Shown: positions 41,423 to 52,660 of the stretch, in pieces
Position numbering within the stretch: position 1 is the first letter of the stretch
How the letters are laid out: each line of letters opens with the position of its first letter
Source of the DNA: Cladocopium goreaui
Taxonomy: Eukaryota; Sar; Dinophyceae; Suessiales; Symbiodiniaceae
Reading direction: 5' to 3'
DNA: 64,000 nt
Assembly: GCA_947184155.2 (NCBI GenBank)
Contig: CAMXCT020001014.1
Location: 123,984 to 187,983 of the forward strand
Notes under the pieces: model-generated
Told to the model about the DNA's origin: nothing
The model's input: only the letters and a program-made list of their open reading frames with translations
The model's database searches: none
Translations under genes and position numbers: made by a program

Positions 41423-42086
41423 TCAGAAAGCGTTCATAATCTCTGCTGCAAGTTCCGCCGCCGCTTCACCCCCACCGGCGCAGACATCAAACACGCAATC
41501 TTCGAAGGTTTCCCTCAAGGTAGCAGCGCGGCCCGTCAAGCTCTCTTGCGGACCTGGGGGGCTGCCCAAAAATTTGGAGCAAGTTGCCCTTGCTGCACCT
41601 GCGGCTTCTTTGGAACAGCTCTGCAACAGAGCAACCCCCTCTTCGTCAACCTGCTTCAAATAGGCATTGGCGCTGGCACTGCCACCTAATTCGGTCCAAT
41701 CTTTCTTGGTCAGGAAATCTTGGTCCATACTCAACTCCTGCCCCATAGTCTCCAACAAGCTGGCCGCAGGCAGGCGGTCGTTGCGATACCCGCGACCAGT
41801 TTTGTTACCGTGCGGTCCAAGCTGCCCCTTGACGAGGTGCACGTTATCTTGGGAGAACATAGCCATCTTCATGTTAATGTGATGATATGGTTTGCATGTT
41901 GCATAGAGAGTTCCGATGTTCTTGAAGCTTTCGGCCCCGGATTTCATCAAAAACTCCACATGCATCTTCTGCCCCTTCGACCTAGCCACGTTGAAGGCCG
42001 TCATCTCATCTCCATCCTCGCCAAGGGCCAAAAGCGCCGGCTTGTCCACAAGCTGCCATGAACCATCACGCGTCTTCGCGCGCCAC
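41423..42086 (-). CDS. C-terminal exon of a protein with C8/VWD-like cysteine segment
   Basis: The exon begins after the acceptor CGGCTTGCAG at 42086 and runs 221 codons to the stop at 41423. The N-terminal part (WQLVDKPALLALGEDGDEMT; FKNIGTLYATCKPYHHINMK) is unrecognised. The end (ATCSKFLGSPP, then FEDCVFDVCAGGGEAAAEL) resembles the C8 segment that follows von Willebrand D domains in extracellular proteins, where DC-hydrophobic-FDVC is typical. The D domain itself would lie on exons upstream (above 42086), which I could not define. The coding call is good; the family is an inference. Confidence 0.55.
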
Positions 42087-42317
42087 CTGCAAGCCGGTGA
42101 TTTATGGGCACGTCCCCATCAATATCACGACGCAAATATTTCATCTCTATGGGGTGGAAGGCCCACCAAATTGGTACGGGAAGTAACCGGCCCGTCAACA
42201 TACCAAGCATCTAGGCTGCTACAGACCCCAAAAACCCGAGCAAAACCAAAAATCAACGAACTCTGTCTGGGCCGCAGAAAAGGTGGGGGTATAGAACCGG
42301 TACCAAAGACAGAATCA

Positions 42318-42655
42318 AATTACTTTCTTCGAGTGATCCCCATCAACTGATATTTTATCTGACACATATTCTGGCATTCTATCTCGCATGTTATCTGACG
42401 TATATTCTCACATTCTCTTGGGTATTCTTTGTGGCATTCTATCTGACCTCTCGCACTCGCGGTTGGGGTCCGGCAGTCGGAGATCTGGCACTTGCGGTTG
42501 AAGTCCAGCAGTGCCCGGAGCTCGCGGTTGAAGTCCGGCAGTGCCCACTCGCAGTTCAGGGCTGAGCCCAAGGCTGCTGGAGGAGAAGGAGGAAGCGGAA
42601 GCAACCCGGATAAATTCTAGAGACCCTCACCTGGCAGGTGGGGAAAAACGTGACG
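42318..42655 (+). repeat. Dispersed repeat family, copy 2
   Basis: Starts AATTACTTTCTTCGAGTGAT, close to copy 1 at 20536. It continues with TATCTGACATATTCTGGCATTC words and GAGCTCGCGGTTGAAGTCC repeats, and ends ACCCTCACCTGGCAGGTGGG followed by GAAAAA. The end contains the palindrome CACCTG-G-CAGGTG. Confidence 0.8.
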
Positions 42656-43094
42656 GTCTGACCGTGAGCGACAAAAACACTCAAAAAATCCAAAAGTAAG
42701 CGGGTCATACACGGTAACCAAGGTCAATCAAAAACAACCACAACAAATTTCGCACACGTGCAACATTTATGTATACCCAAAAGTAAAACTTAATTTAGTC
42801 TTGCAAAAAATCACCATCCTGTTTGCTTGGAAAAAAACGTATGCAATCATCTTTGCCGGAAACGATGTTGATCCGCCACTTCGCAAAAGCAAAGAACATT
42901 TCGACCCGCAGACAGGCAAGAACCAAAAAACTTTTGAAAAATTTTTCAACCCGCCTGTTTTTTCATCAGGAAGCGTCTTGGAAGATGAACATGTCCACAT
43001 TAAACAACTGCGTAGCCGCAACCAGTTCAAATAACGAGACAACAGTGTGTGGCCCGAAAGAAAAGCAGGGGGGGTAGATCAAAACAGGGTGGGC
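42656..43094. other. No gene assigned; ambiguous open frames
   Basis: Frames stay open on both strands between about 42770 and 43040 (for example FEKFFNPPVFSSGSVLEDEH on plus). I see no motif, no good splice borders and no way to choose, so no gene is called. Confidence 0.3.
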
Positions 43095-43205
43095 TCGAAG
43101 ATTTAAAGATGAATGAAGATGAACGATGATGAATGATACTGAATGATGAGTGATGTTGTTGATGACTAATGATGAACGAACGTACGATGAGTGATAATGT
43201 AGCTG
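43095..43205. repeat. GATGAATGA-type microsatellite
   Basis: Irregular ATGA/ATGAATGATGA words with scattered AACGA changes. Confidence 0.85.
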
Positions 43206-44300
43206 TTCTAGAATATGTGTATCTGTAGCTCCTCATTCCGTGTAAGCAGGTGACGGAGATGACGCCAAGAATTTGCGATTTGAGACGCAAGAAGACGGCG
43301 TCAAGAAGTAGGTTGGCCACTGGCGTGGCATCTTGGCCGCAACACAGGAAATGAAGCTCAAGCGGAACTTGCAAACAGCTTTGTTTGCAAACAGGGGGCT
43401 TGCTGCCAGCATGGCCAACAAAACCGCGATTGTTTCTACACACTAAAGGCATGATGGAACTAAGAACCGCTCAGCAGCAATGGTTTGCGGCATTTTTGCC
43501 GCAGCCATGCATCTTCGACCTGGAAGGCGGAAGCAAGGAGAACAACAGACGCATGTCCTTGCAAAGTTTTGCAGAGCAAGACATGCGACATCAAGGCACT
43601 ATTCTGCAGCTCCCATGCTATGCGTGCAGAATGAAGTCGCAGAAGTCGTATCTACAAGTCAGAGCGTCGTCGCGCCAAAAATTTTTTCAGCGGAGAAGAG
43701 CTATGCTATGCTCCAAGTTAGCGGCTCAAGCCGTGACCGTGCTTCGAACAACCTTCGGTCACACAATTCACACAAGAACAAATCTGTTCTTGCACGAGGT
43801 GCTGTTGCCGCCAGAGCTGGGCTCACCCCAGGTCGCGATGTGGGGCAAGATGACTGCGAACGCATAACTAGTTGCATGCAGTTGCTGAGTTGCTGAACGC
43901 TTCGAAGTTGATGCTGAACAACAGAAGTGTCACCACCAGAAAACGCATTGCCCCACGTCACGACAGGAACCATTCGACAAGACGGAAGCAAAGGCCACAT
44001 ATGTACTGTAGATGGCGTCCACGTTTTGAAGCTGGTGCTGCACATGCGAACTGTCCTCTCCGCTGACTTGGTCTCAGGTTACGACAGAGCCATCTACCAA
44101 GCGAGCTGCGAATGCATTTCCATTGCCCAGTGCTTTCAACATGTTCCACATTTCTTAACTCATATTGCACCATAGATGCATCTCCACCTTCCTCCAAGCA
44201 GCACCGGGTTATGACAGTGCCGTCTAAGAGCGTGGCAACAACTGCAGATCTGGTTGCTTCAACGTGGTTCGCGTTCCTCATCAGTTGCTGCTGCACTGAT
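43206..44300. other. Degenerate repeated coding-like sequence, no gene called
   Basis: On the minus strand two stretches about 245 bases apart give related peptides (GGDTSVVQHQLRSVQQL near 43,900; GGDASMVQYELRNVEHVE near 44,150). This suggests an old duplicated coding sequence. Frames are broken between them. No family is recognised. Confidence 0.35.
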
Positions 44301-44649
44301 GTACAGGAAGGACCGAAGGATCCAAAAGAAAGAAATCAGTTTTTTTTTCTGCATCTGTTGCACCTGAAAGCATCTGTTTGCATCCGATTGAAATTCAGCC
44401 CGGATTTTCACTCTGGTTTCTCCACTCCGTTTCGCGAATTTGAATCGTCAGTGTCATTATTTCCAGAAGCCTCGTTTTTGTTGTTTTCTCAGCTGAGAAG
44501 AGTTTTTTGTGTTGGAGTTCTACATACGCAGATCTGCAAGAGTCTTTATTTCAAAGAAGCTGGGAAGTTTGCGTTATTATTTCCCGGAGCCAGAAACCAC
44601 TTTTTGAATTCAGAAACCGATTTGAGAATGCGTTTGAACTTTTGCCGAA

Positions 44650-45033
44650 ATGCAGTGTTTTCATGTTGCATGTGCATGGCTCAAATCTAGACATGTAAAG
44701 TTTCGAACCAAGTGGAAGCCAGTTCAACCGGCGTTTCAATATCTGGCTGAAGACTTGGGCAGATACGTTCTGAGACAAGGTCTCGACCTGAAAACCATTG
44801 AGACTTTGTGCAAGCATGGGGCATTTGCCCCGGAAGTTTCTAGATGCCACAAAGTGGGTTCGAAGCCAGCCATCCATCCAGATGTGAGAACATATCTCCT
44901 GATTCAGGCACGAAGATGTCTATTGGGAGTTCAGCTCATGGAAAAAGGCAAGAAGATCATTTGCAAGGAGCCAGTCTTGTGGGTGAGAAGTGACTTGCAC
45001 GCAAAGTATTCCAAAGTTCGTGGCGGGGGGTGA
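44650..45033 (+). CDS. Hypothetical ORF, unknown product
   Basis: 127 codons from ATG 44650. The central part (PAFQYLAEDLGRYVLRQGLD; ETLCKHGAFAPEVSRCHKVG; DVRTYLLIQARRCLLGVQLM) has the composition of a globular, mostly helical protein. There is no recognisable domain. The first 15 residues may be upstream non-coding sequence. It could be a fragment of a mobile element, since the surrounding sequence is repetitive. Confidence 0.4.
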   Translation: MQCFHVACAWLKSRHVKFRTKWKPVQPAFQYLAEDLGRYVLRQGLDLKTIETLCKHGAFAPEVSRCHKVGSKPAIHPDVRTYLLIQARRCLLGVQLMEKGKKIICKEPVLWVRSDLHAKYSKVRGGG

Positions 45034-45120
45034 AGGATCGATATGGTATACAACCCTTCTGTGAGGCTACCTGCGAATTGCATTTCTGGATGATGTCAGG
45101 AGTTGCGAACCTTTTCCATA

Positions 45121-45440
45121 CTTTTTGACAGTTGCATGCGTGAAGAGCAAGCGGAGAGTAGCTACCGCGTGCTGTACAATGTGAATACTTTTTGACAGTT
45201 GCATGCGTAAAGAGCAAGCGGAGAGTAGCTACCGCGCGCGTGCTGTACAATATGAATACTTTTTGACAGTTGCATGCGTAAAGAGCAAGCGGAGAGTAGC
45301 TACCGCGTGCTGTGCAATGTGAATACTTTTTGACAGTTGCATGCGTAAAGAGCAAGCGGAGAGTAGCTACCGCGTGCTGTGCAATGTGAATACTTTTTGA
45401 CAGTTGCATGCGTAAAGAGCAAGCGGAGAGTAGCTAGCGT
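45121..45440. repeat. ~67-bp tandem repeat, five copies
   Basis: CTTTTTGACAGTTGCATGCG recurs at 45121, 45188, 45259, 45326 and 45393 (periods 67, 71, 67, 67). The 71-base unit has an extra CGCG. Copies are nearly identical, so the amplification is recent. Confidence 0.95.
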
Positions 45441-45944
45441 GTTTCAAGCAGTTCATGTGAACACTCTGGTGAAATACGAGTGTTTTTTGTTTTGGTCTTT
45501 TCGTTGCTGCGTTTTGGTGTTCTGCTTAGCCGTTTTTCACCGGAGAGGAAGCAGAGAATTAGATTTGGAGACAAGCTTTTGGATCAGAAGATCCTAAGGA
45601 ACTTCATTTCCCGAAAGGGAGTTGTTTTGTTGTGGCCTTTTTTCGTGGCGAGAATTTCCGGAAATGAAGTTGAGAGACACAGAATGAAAGCCAAGAATTT
45701 GAACCGTTGTTGAATCCCAGTTCGGAGAACGGGTTTTGGAAGTCAACACAGTTTTGCAAGAGGATTTCATTTTTCTGAGAATTTCAGCTGTACAGAGCCG
45801 AAATCAATCAAGGATCGCCACAAACTTGTGGCTCAAGCATAAGTCAAAGGAAAAAGCTGAAATATCAAACGATATTGTCAAGCTCGCTTTGATTAAGAGA
45901 AATTTGAGAAGAACAATCTGGCCCAATAAGGGTTTCGGATTTGT
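45441..45944. other. Unassigned; weak ORF
   Basis: An open plus-strand frame from about 45736 (SAVQSRNQSRIATNLWLKHK, then LALIKRNLRRTIWPNKGFGF) has some coding character but runs into the following array. Nothing recognisable. Confidence 0.3.
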
Positions 45945-47215
45945 TTACACACTCCACACTCTCCACTCCGCACTCCACACTCCACACTTTACTGTACACT
46001 CCACACTCCACACTTTATACTTTACACTCCTCACTCCACACTCCACACTTTACACTCCTCACTTTACACTACACACTCCACACTTTACACTCCACACTCC
46101 ACACTTTACACTCCTCACTCCACACTCCACACTTTACACTCCACACCCACTTTACACTCCACACTAACACTTTCCACACTTTCCCACTCCACACAGAAAA
46201 ACAGAGACACTCCAAACTTAAACGCCACACTCCACACGAAGACACACCACCACGTCTCAACGTTCCACCCACACTCCACACTTTACACTCCACACTCCAC
46301 ACTTTACACTCCTCACTCCACACTCCACACTTTACACTCCACACTCCCAACTTTACACCCCACACTTCACACTCCACACTTTCCACTCCACACTCCACAC
46401 TCCACACTTTACACTCCACACTCCACACTTTACACTCCTCACTCCACACTTTACACTCACACTTTACACTCCACACTCCACACTTTACACTCCACACTTT
46501 ACACTCCTCACCCCCGCACTCCACACTTTACACTCCACACTCCTTACTTTACACTCCACACTTCACACTCCACACTTTCCACTCCACACTCCACACTCCA
46601 CACTTTACACTCCTCACTCCACAATTTACACTCCACATGCACTTTACACTCCACACTTTACACTCCACACTCCTTACTTTACACTCCACACTCCACTTCT
46701 TTAAACTCTACACTATACACTCCACACTTTACACTTTACACTCCACGCTTTCCACTTTACACTCCTCACTCCACACTTCACACTCTACACTTTCCACTCC
46801 ACACTCCACACGCTACACTCTACACTCCACACTCTACACTTTACACTCTACACTTTACACTCTACACTTCACACTCTGCAATTTACAGACTCCACACTCT
46901 TCACTCCACACTTTACACTCCTCACTTTACACTCCACACTCCACACTTTCCACTTTACACTCCTCACTTTACACTCCACACTCCACACTCCACACTTTGC
47001 ACTTTACACTCCTCACTCCACACTCTACACTCCACACTCCACACTCTACACTCCACACTCTACACTTTACACTCCACACCTACACTTTACACTCCATACT
47101 CCACACTCTACCTTCACGCTCAAACTCTACACTTACACACTCTACACTCCCCACTCCACACTTTACACTCCACACTCCTTACCAATTCAGAGGCCACACT
47201 CCACTCTACACTTTC
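45945..47215. repeat. 1.27-kb array of CACTCCACACTTTACACTC words
   Basis: Irregular alternation of ACTCCAC, ACTTTAC and ACTCCTC heptamer/octamer words. Some units differ (46190-46260 carries AAACGCC/GAAGACACACC interruptions). Long open frames in all plus frames and on minus are composition effects. Confidence 0.97.
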
Positions 47216-47773
47216 CAATCCCCACGCAGAATGGCTAACAAGGGAAACATGCACAAGACTGTTCAAATAAACTATTGCAGAAAGGTATTGTGCGTGACTG
47301 CATAACCATGTGTTTTGACATCTGTGCCATTAACATACGTGTGAGCATTCGGGTTCGTGGGCTTCATCTTGTTTCATTTTTTAGGCAAAATAAAATTTGA
47401 TTAAACCTGATGAAATCTGATGGAATTGATGTTTTCATCAGGTTTCATCAGATTTCATCAGACCATTATGCTTCTGAAAAAACAATTGAGGCTCATTTGT
47501 AGTTGAAGTTCTGGCTTTGGAGTCCCTATTTGTTTTTGATTGTTGTTGCAAACCCTTGCCAAAGGCATGAAAATACCAAACCATTCGCCTGACCAAACCT
47601 GATGACCAAACCTGGTTTCCACAGGTTGTATCTTTGAAAAAAAAATAGGGCGAGTTGTAGTCAACAGGTATGGGTGATATTTTTCATTGATTGTTCATTC
47701 CCAGGGGTGAAAAATAAAACCCTTTCTCAAAGGCTTGCTATGCAACATATCCATAGGACATTTATGCATTTTG
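47216..47773. other. No gene recognised; TTTCATCAG repeats
   Basis: 47433-47465 has four copies of (G/A)TTTCATCAG. 47580-47625 has ACCAAACCTGATG twice. No exon found. Confidence 0.45.
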
Positions 47774-48500
47774 TTACTGGCAAATCTTCTGGCATTCTAT
47801 CTGACATATCTTCTGGCATTCTATCTGGCATTCTATCTGGCATATCTTCTGGCATATTATCTACTCAAATCTTCTGGCATTCTATCTGGCAAACATTCTG
47901 GCACTTTATCTGGCATATCTTCTGGCATTCTATCTGACATTTTATCTGGCATATCTTCTCGCATTCTATCTGACATTCTATCTGGCATATCTTCTAACAT
48001 TCTATCTGGCATATCTCCTGGCACTCTATCTGGCATATCTTATGGCATTTTATCTGGCATATCTTCTGGCATTCTATCTGACATTCTATCTGGTATATCT
48101 TCTGGCATTCTATCTGGCTTTTGAGGTCCAGCGGTGCGCACTGAGCTGGGAAGGTCCCAGGTTCAGGTCCAGCGGTGCGCACTGAGCTGGGAAGGTCCCA
48201 GGTTCAGGTCCAGCGGTGCGCACTGAGCTGGGAAGGTCCCAGGTTCAGGTCCAGCGGTGCGCACTGAGCTGGGAAGGTCCCAGGTGTTGAGGTCCAGCAG
48301 TGCGCACTGACCTCGGAAGTTGGCGAAGAGCTTGGCGAAGAGTTGGCAAGGCGGAAGTGGAGGTGGAAGTTGATGCAGACATGGTCGAGGAGAAACTGGA
48401 GGAGGCGGAGGAGGAGGCGGAGGAGGAGGAGGAGAAGCAGGAGGAGGAGGACAACAGCTCTGATAAAATCTAACAACCCTCACCTGGCAGGTGGGGAAAA
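47774..48500 (+). repeat. Dispersed repeat family, copy 3, with internal arrays
   Basis: 47780-48120 is an array of ATCTTCTGGCAT and TCTATCTGGCAT/TCTATCTGACAT words. 48126-48315 holds four to five copies of a 41-bp unit, GTCCAGCGGTGCGCACTGAG-CTGGGAAGGTCCCAGGTTCA-G. A GGAGGAGG-rich stretch follows, and the element ends AACCCTCACCTGGCAGGTGG plus GGAAAA, as in copies 1 and 2. Confidence 0.85.
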
Positions 48501-48827
48501 CATGCTTAAAAGTATTAAAACTATATTTAAATAGTTTTTGAGTTTATTGTTTTCATTCATTAGTTGTGTTGAGCCTGTCTTAGGCATTGAGTCTTTATGC
48601 CATTGCACTGCTACTGCATTTGGGAAACGACAAATGGATAAACTGATTTGTGTTTGGTACCTGGTTATTTTGTTTTCTTGCAGCGGCAGTACTTCATGGC
48701 TTAAAAAGAGAAAAACATGCAAACCCTTTTCCAAAGGTTCCAGAAGGTTTGAATTACTGTACACCCTTTCTGCAGGGTAAACCCTTTGTAAGATGACAAC
48801 CCTTTTGCAAAGGCCCTTTGGCCTCGA

Positions 48828-50459
48828 TTGAACACTCCTTTCATCTATCAATTTTTCAGCTGTCGGAAAGGCCTCATTACTCGAACCAAATTTTCAAGTG
48901 CCCGTCAGTTTGGAACTTTTTCGTTATCGCGCAAACTTCGATGGGCATCTACACCACAACATGTCCGAAGAGCTCTCCACAGTCCTCTTTTCCATCGCCG
49001 AGTACAACTCTGGGAAATCATCCAGGATTTGGGCAGCAATTCTGTCAGACGATTCCACATGCTAAAAAAACTCAGGCCCAACGAAATTGGTGCCCAGGGA
49101 TGCTACTTTATCCGACGTCTTGCCAACAATCTTGGAGAACCCCAACGATCCTATGCCATCAATGCCATCGACAGGGCCTTGAAGTTTTGGAAAGCCAAAC
49201 CAGTTCGAAAACCCACTCCTCTTCGAGCACCGTGGCTTTTGGCATCCAACTGGACGCGCGATCTTCGCAAGCTCCTCACCTCTCATGTACACATGACCAA
49301 CAGTACAATACTACTCTTCAAACCCCGTCTCCAGGAGTCATCTTCACCAAGTACCCCTCGGTCATGGACAGCCTCTGCAACCACAAGGACTCCGCAACCC
49401 GTTGGGCTGATGGTGAATCACCTATTTGTGCCTGTTCCACGTTGCGACAACACTCACACCAAACCCCCCCTGCAGACCAACACCTCATCGTCGACGGTGA
49501 CACGTTACACTTCACGGACAAGCCCCTTACATCGATTGCTACTGGCTCTTTACAAAACAAGATCTTTCCACCCTCCAAAGAAATCTACAAATCGCTTCGT
49601 GAAGCATTGACTATGTGGACGAAGAAGAACTCCCTCCCATGGCTGACGCACTCCGATCTGGAAGAACTTTGGACAAGGTCAATCCAAACTCACCACGCTT
49701 CTATCCACGACCACATCACCCACAAAGACATCACTCGATTCAACAACTCTTCCCCAACGCTGTTTTTCACAACGAGGGCAAGCGGGCCACTTCTCTTCGA
49801 ATATTCTGCCCAATGGTCTACTATGAATGTCTCCCCAAGACCTTCGCCGACACGTTGGTTTTCAGGAAGCTCGACGCCAGCCCAAACCACATCATCGAGA
49901 ACACCATTGCCGAGATCAGCAAACAATTTGGCAAGACTTACCCCTGGGCCCTTGGTGCTGGACGCGATCTCCCGAACGCCTACGTCCTCCCAAAACGCAA
50001 GAAACAGTTCCGCTCAGGCAAACCAATCGTCAGTTTCTTCACCGCACCTTTTCGACCCATGTTGAACTGCATCGCCACGTCACACCGTCCCTTAGCAGGG
50101 TGGAAGAAAGAGCTCTGTTCACTTACAATGTCTTGCTCAATACTCATCGTCTCGAGTCTTTCACTGTATACAACCTTCTCTATTGCATCAGCCAGCACAT
50201 CTGGTACACCTGGGATCACTACTTACCTCCGTCATCCATGGACATCAGATGGCAAGACGAAACTGGCGATACATTTGCTCTCCGCAACGAACACCGACTT
50301 GTTGATCTTCTTCATGATTTCCGTCCTCATTGGACTGAAGGTCAAGAATTGGGCATTTTATTTTCCAATGATGTTCGACCGTTTACGTCTCACCTCCAGC
50401 CTTATATCATGCGCATGAGCTGCCATGAGGCCCTTCCCAATCGCAATATGCTTCCATGA
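48828..50459 (+). pseudogene. Frameshifted reverse-transcriptase-like ORF remnant
   Basis: Coding-like sequence moves through several frames. First RPNEIGAQGCYFIRRLANNL and WKAKPVRKPTPLRAPWLLAS (to about 49290). Then FTKYPSVMDSLCNHKDSATR and EIYKSLREALTMWTKKNSLP (to about 49740). Then IFCPMVYYECLPKTFADTLV, PNAYVLPKRKKQFRSGKPIV and SFFTAPFRPMLNCIA (to about 50080). The KRKKQFRSGKPIVSF segment resembles the fingers region of RT-like proteins that I recall as abundant in dinoflagellates. The catalytic xxDD box is absent. The last part (50100-50459) is open in another frame (YLPPSSMDIRWQDETGDTFA) and may belong to something else. At least three frame changes argue for a pseudogene. Confidence 0.5.
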
Positions 50460-50588
50460 GATGGTCAAAAAGTTCCTTTGCATTGCCGAATTGTTCTTTG
50501 GTTTTCTTGTTCGTGTTCTGGTTCTTGGTCCTTTTGTTTTGTTTTGTTTCTTCTTGGCTCCTTCTCAGCATCTGGCTCCAGCCGTACC

Positions 50589-51536
50589 ATGACCAAACGT
50601 GATTCCCTGCTTGCCGGCTTCACGTACCCTTCATCTCCCATGAGCATGCCACGTCGTTACTCATGGAGATCTCGCAGTCATGGACATCCCAGTAGCACTG
50701 CTGCTCCTTCGAACCCATTTACTCCATCTCGCAGTGACACTGATCCCACAGCGTCTGATGCTGGGCCATCCATCCCACCTGCAGGATCAGGTGACCATAC
50801 ATCCCATTATGGGTACTCCACTGCAGACACGGCCACACCCATCCCAGCTCCTGCCGATCACCAGACTCCAATTCTTCCAAGACTTGAAGAAGAAGCTTAT
50901 CCACTCCAGATGGAACTGGCAGAAACCCGTCGTCAGCTTCACGCATACTACTTTGTCGAGGTTCAAACACCTCAAGCTGACGAATCCCAACCGGCACTTC
51001 GCCGACTTATGGTGACGGAAGTGGATCGACGTGGGATCCATCGAAACAGGCAGCCGGAGTTCTTCTTCAATGGGATCATCGGCCACATTCGTGCTGGTCG
51101 AAACGGTTGGATTGGATCCTGGGATCAATCCTCCCAACTTGCCAACTACTGGCGACGCTATTTCCAAATTCCAGAAATGCCTCTGAATGGAAATTGGTAT
51201 CCCCATCACCATGAAGTTCCAGAAAGCCCAGCATCCGTACAAGGATCCGGCATGGAAGACACCGACTCCATCGCCGCCAATGTGGACATCACTCCACCAC
51301 CTGTCCAGATTCAACAACTGGCAACTTTCTTCTGGAACATTCTCAACAATGACAGGGATGCCAACATGGCAATACTCGAACGACTCGAGGATCCAGATGA
51401 TGACCTGACAAGACATCCGGTCCAGATCTTCTCGGCAGCAGACTTGGCTCACATTGCCAGTCACCTGGCAGAATCCACCCGTACATTGTCAGATCAAGCC
51501 CTTCGCATGGAGGCACTTTCCGACGAGGCGTTCTGA
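50589..51536 (+). CDS. Hypothetical 315-aa protein, possibly retroelement-associated
   Basis: ATG 50589 (MTKRDSLLAGFTYPSSPMSM) follows a long pyrimidine tract ending TTCTCAG, so an upstream splice is possible. The first ~100 residues are Ser/Pro-rich and disordered. A folded-looking part follows (MELAETRRQLHAYYFVEVQT; FFFNGIIGHIRAGRNGWIGS; LANYWRRYFQIPEMP), then a helical C-terminus (LAHIASHLAESTRTLSDQAL). It is intact over 948 bases, unlike the pseudogene just upstream. No family is recognised; a Gag-like role is only a guess. Confidence 0.5.
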   Translation: MTKRDSLLAGFTYPSSPMSMPRRYSWRSRSHGHPSSTAAPSNPFTPSRSDTDPTASDAGPSIPPAGSGDHTSHYGYSTADTATPIPAPADHQTPILPRLEEEAYPLQMELAETRRQLHAYYFVEVQTPQADESQPALRRLMVTEVDRRGIHRNRQPEFFFNGIIGHIRAGRNGWIGSWDQSSQLANYWRRYFQIPEMPLNGNWYPHHHEVPESPASVQGSGMEDTDSIAANVDITPPPVQIQQLATFFWNILNNDRDANMAILERLEDPDDDLTRHPVQIFSAADLAHIASHLAESTRTLSDQALRMEALSDEAF

Positions 51537-51776
51537 GCTGTAGGAATAATTCAGCAGCTGATTCTTCCCTGTATTTTGATTTTGCGTTAATCGCTACATC
51601 CTGCTTCAGGGCCCCAATAAGAGCTTTCCGAACCATTCCGCAAATGGCAAAAAGTAGCCTCGCGGCAGCGAGGCGTGTGTGTGGACCATCTGAACAGATG
51701 TAAAACTTCTATCCGGTACTTCGTTGCAATGTTAGTTTTTTGTCATGGTTTTTGCTTTTCTGGTTTCTTTTTCATG

Positions 51777-51990
51777 CAGGGGGATGGAGAGGACATATGA
51801 GGCTCCATCCAACGAAGCTCCTCATATGATCCTAGGATATCACCAGGGACGCCTGGTGACGTACCTGCACCACCATTTCAATTCCCTCGTCAATGGCATC
51901 CGGCTAAGCCTAGAACCGGCACGTCGATTTGTTTTCAATTTCGTTTCTGCACTGTTGTCGCAATCTGGAATAGTATACGGTCACCAATGA
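51777..51990 (+). CDS. Short exon candidate, unknown product
   Basis: After an acceptor TTTCATGCAG the frame reads GMERTYEAPSNEAPHMILGY, then HQGRLVTYLHHHFNSLVNG and RRFVFNFVSALLSQSGIVYG, ending at TGA 51990. It lies 240 bases after the stop of the 315-aa ORF and could be part of the same unit. No family is recognised. Confidence 0.35.
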
Positions 51991-52370
51991 AGTTTGAGCT
52001 GCATCAGAACCTGATGAACCTTCGAGCAAGGACGTAGAAAGATTTCCTTCACACAGTTTCTCGTGTCTAATCTTCCAAATCGATCCTGTCAGGTTTTACT
52101 GAAATGTTTTTTGCACGTGAGATGCATTCCACATCAGTAATTCGATAAGATGTTTCTGAGCAAGTGTGTGACCATGGACATGCTACCAAAAACCTCTGCA
52201 AACAAACCTGGCAACCTACACATCACCCAACACAACTAAACATGTAGACATACACCCCTTTACAGTTAGGTTTTCCCGAAAACAAAACATGCTTTCACAC
52301 ACCTTCATCCCTCCAGAGTCAGCAGCACATATTTTGGACACAAAAGATGATTTCTCTGTCTGATCTGTGC
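51991..52370. other. No gene recognised
   Basis: Unremarkable non-coding sequence before the palindrome-rich region. Confidence 0.35.
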
Positions 52371-52373
52371 AAA

Positions 52374-52660
52374 CCCTTTCGCAAATGTTGTTACTGTCCT
52401 TTCCTTTGAAACCCCTTTCTCAAAGGTTTTCTCATCAGGTTCCTATGTAAACCCTTTTTCAAAGGTTTTCCCTTGCAAACCCTTTCTCAAAGGTTTTCTC
52501 ATCATTTTTCGATGTAAACCCTTTTTTCAAAGATGTTCCCTTTGCAAGCCTTTTCTCAAAGGTTTTAACATCAACTTCCTGCCTGAACCCTTTCCCAAAG
52601 GTATATTTTCACCAAGGCTGAATTCCTTTTCTCAAAGGTTGCTGTTGTTTTTGCAAGGTT
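52374..52660. repeat. Cluster of near-palindromes AACCCTTT-nn-CAAAGGTT
   Basis: At least seven copies in 290 bases (for example 52409-52430, 52449-52468, 52477-52496, 52516-52533, 52586-52602), each a 17-20 base near-palindrome with a one- to four-base centre. More copies occur at 48722, 48799, 53350, 53810 and 53860-53895. They are spaced irregularly, about 25-40 bases apart. Confidence 0.85.

Noticed and set aside
45941..47305. 454-codon open frame rich in Leu-His-Ser-Thr
   Set aside because: Composition of the CACTCCACACTTTACACTC array; no gene features.
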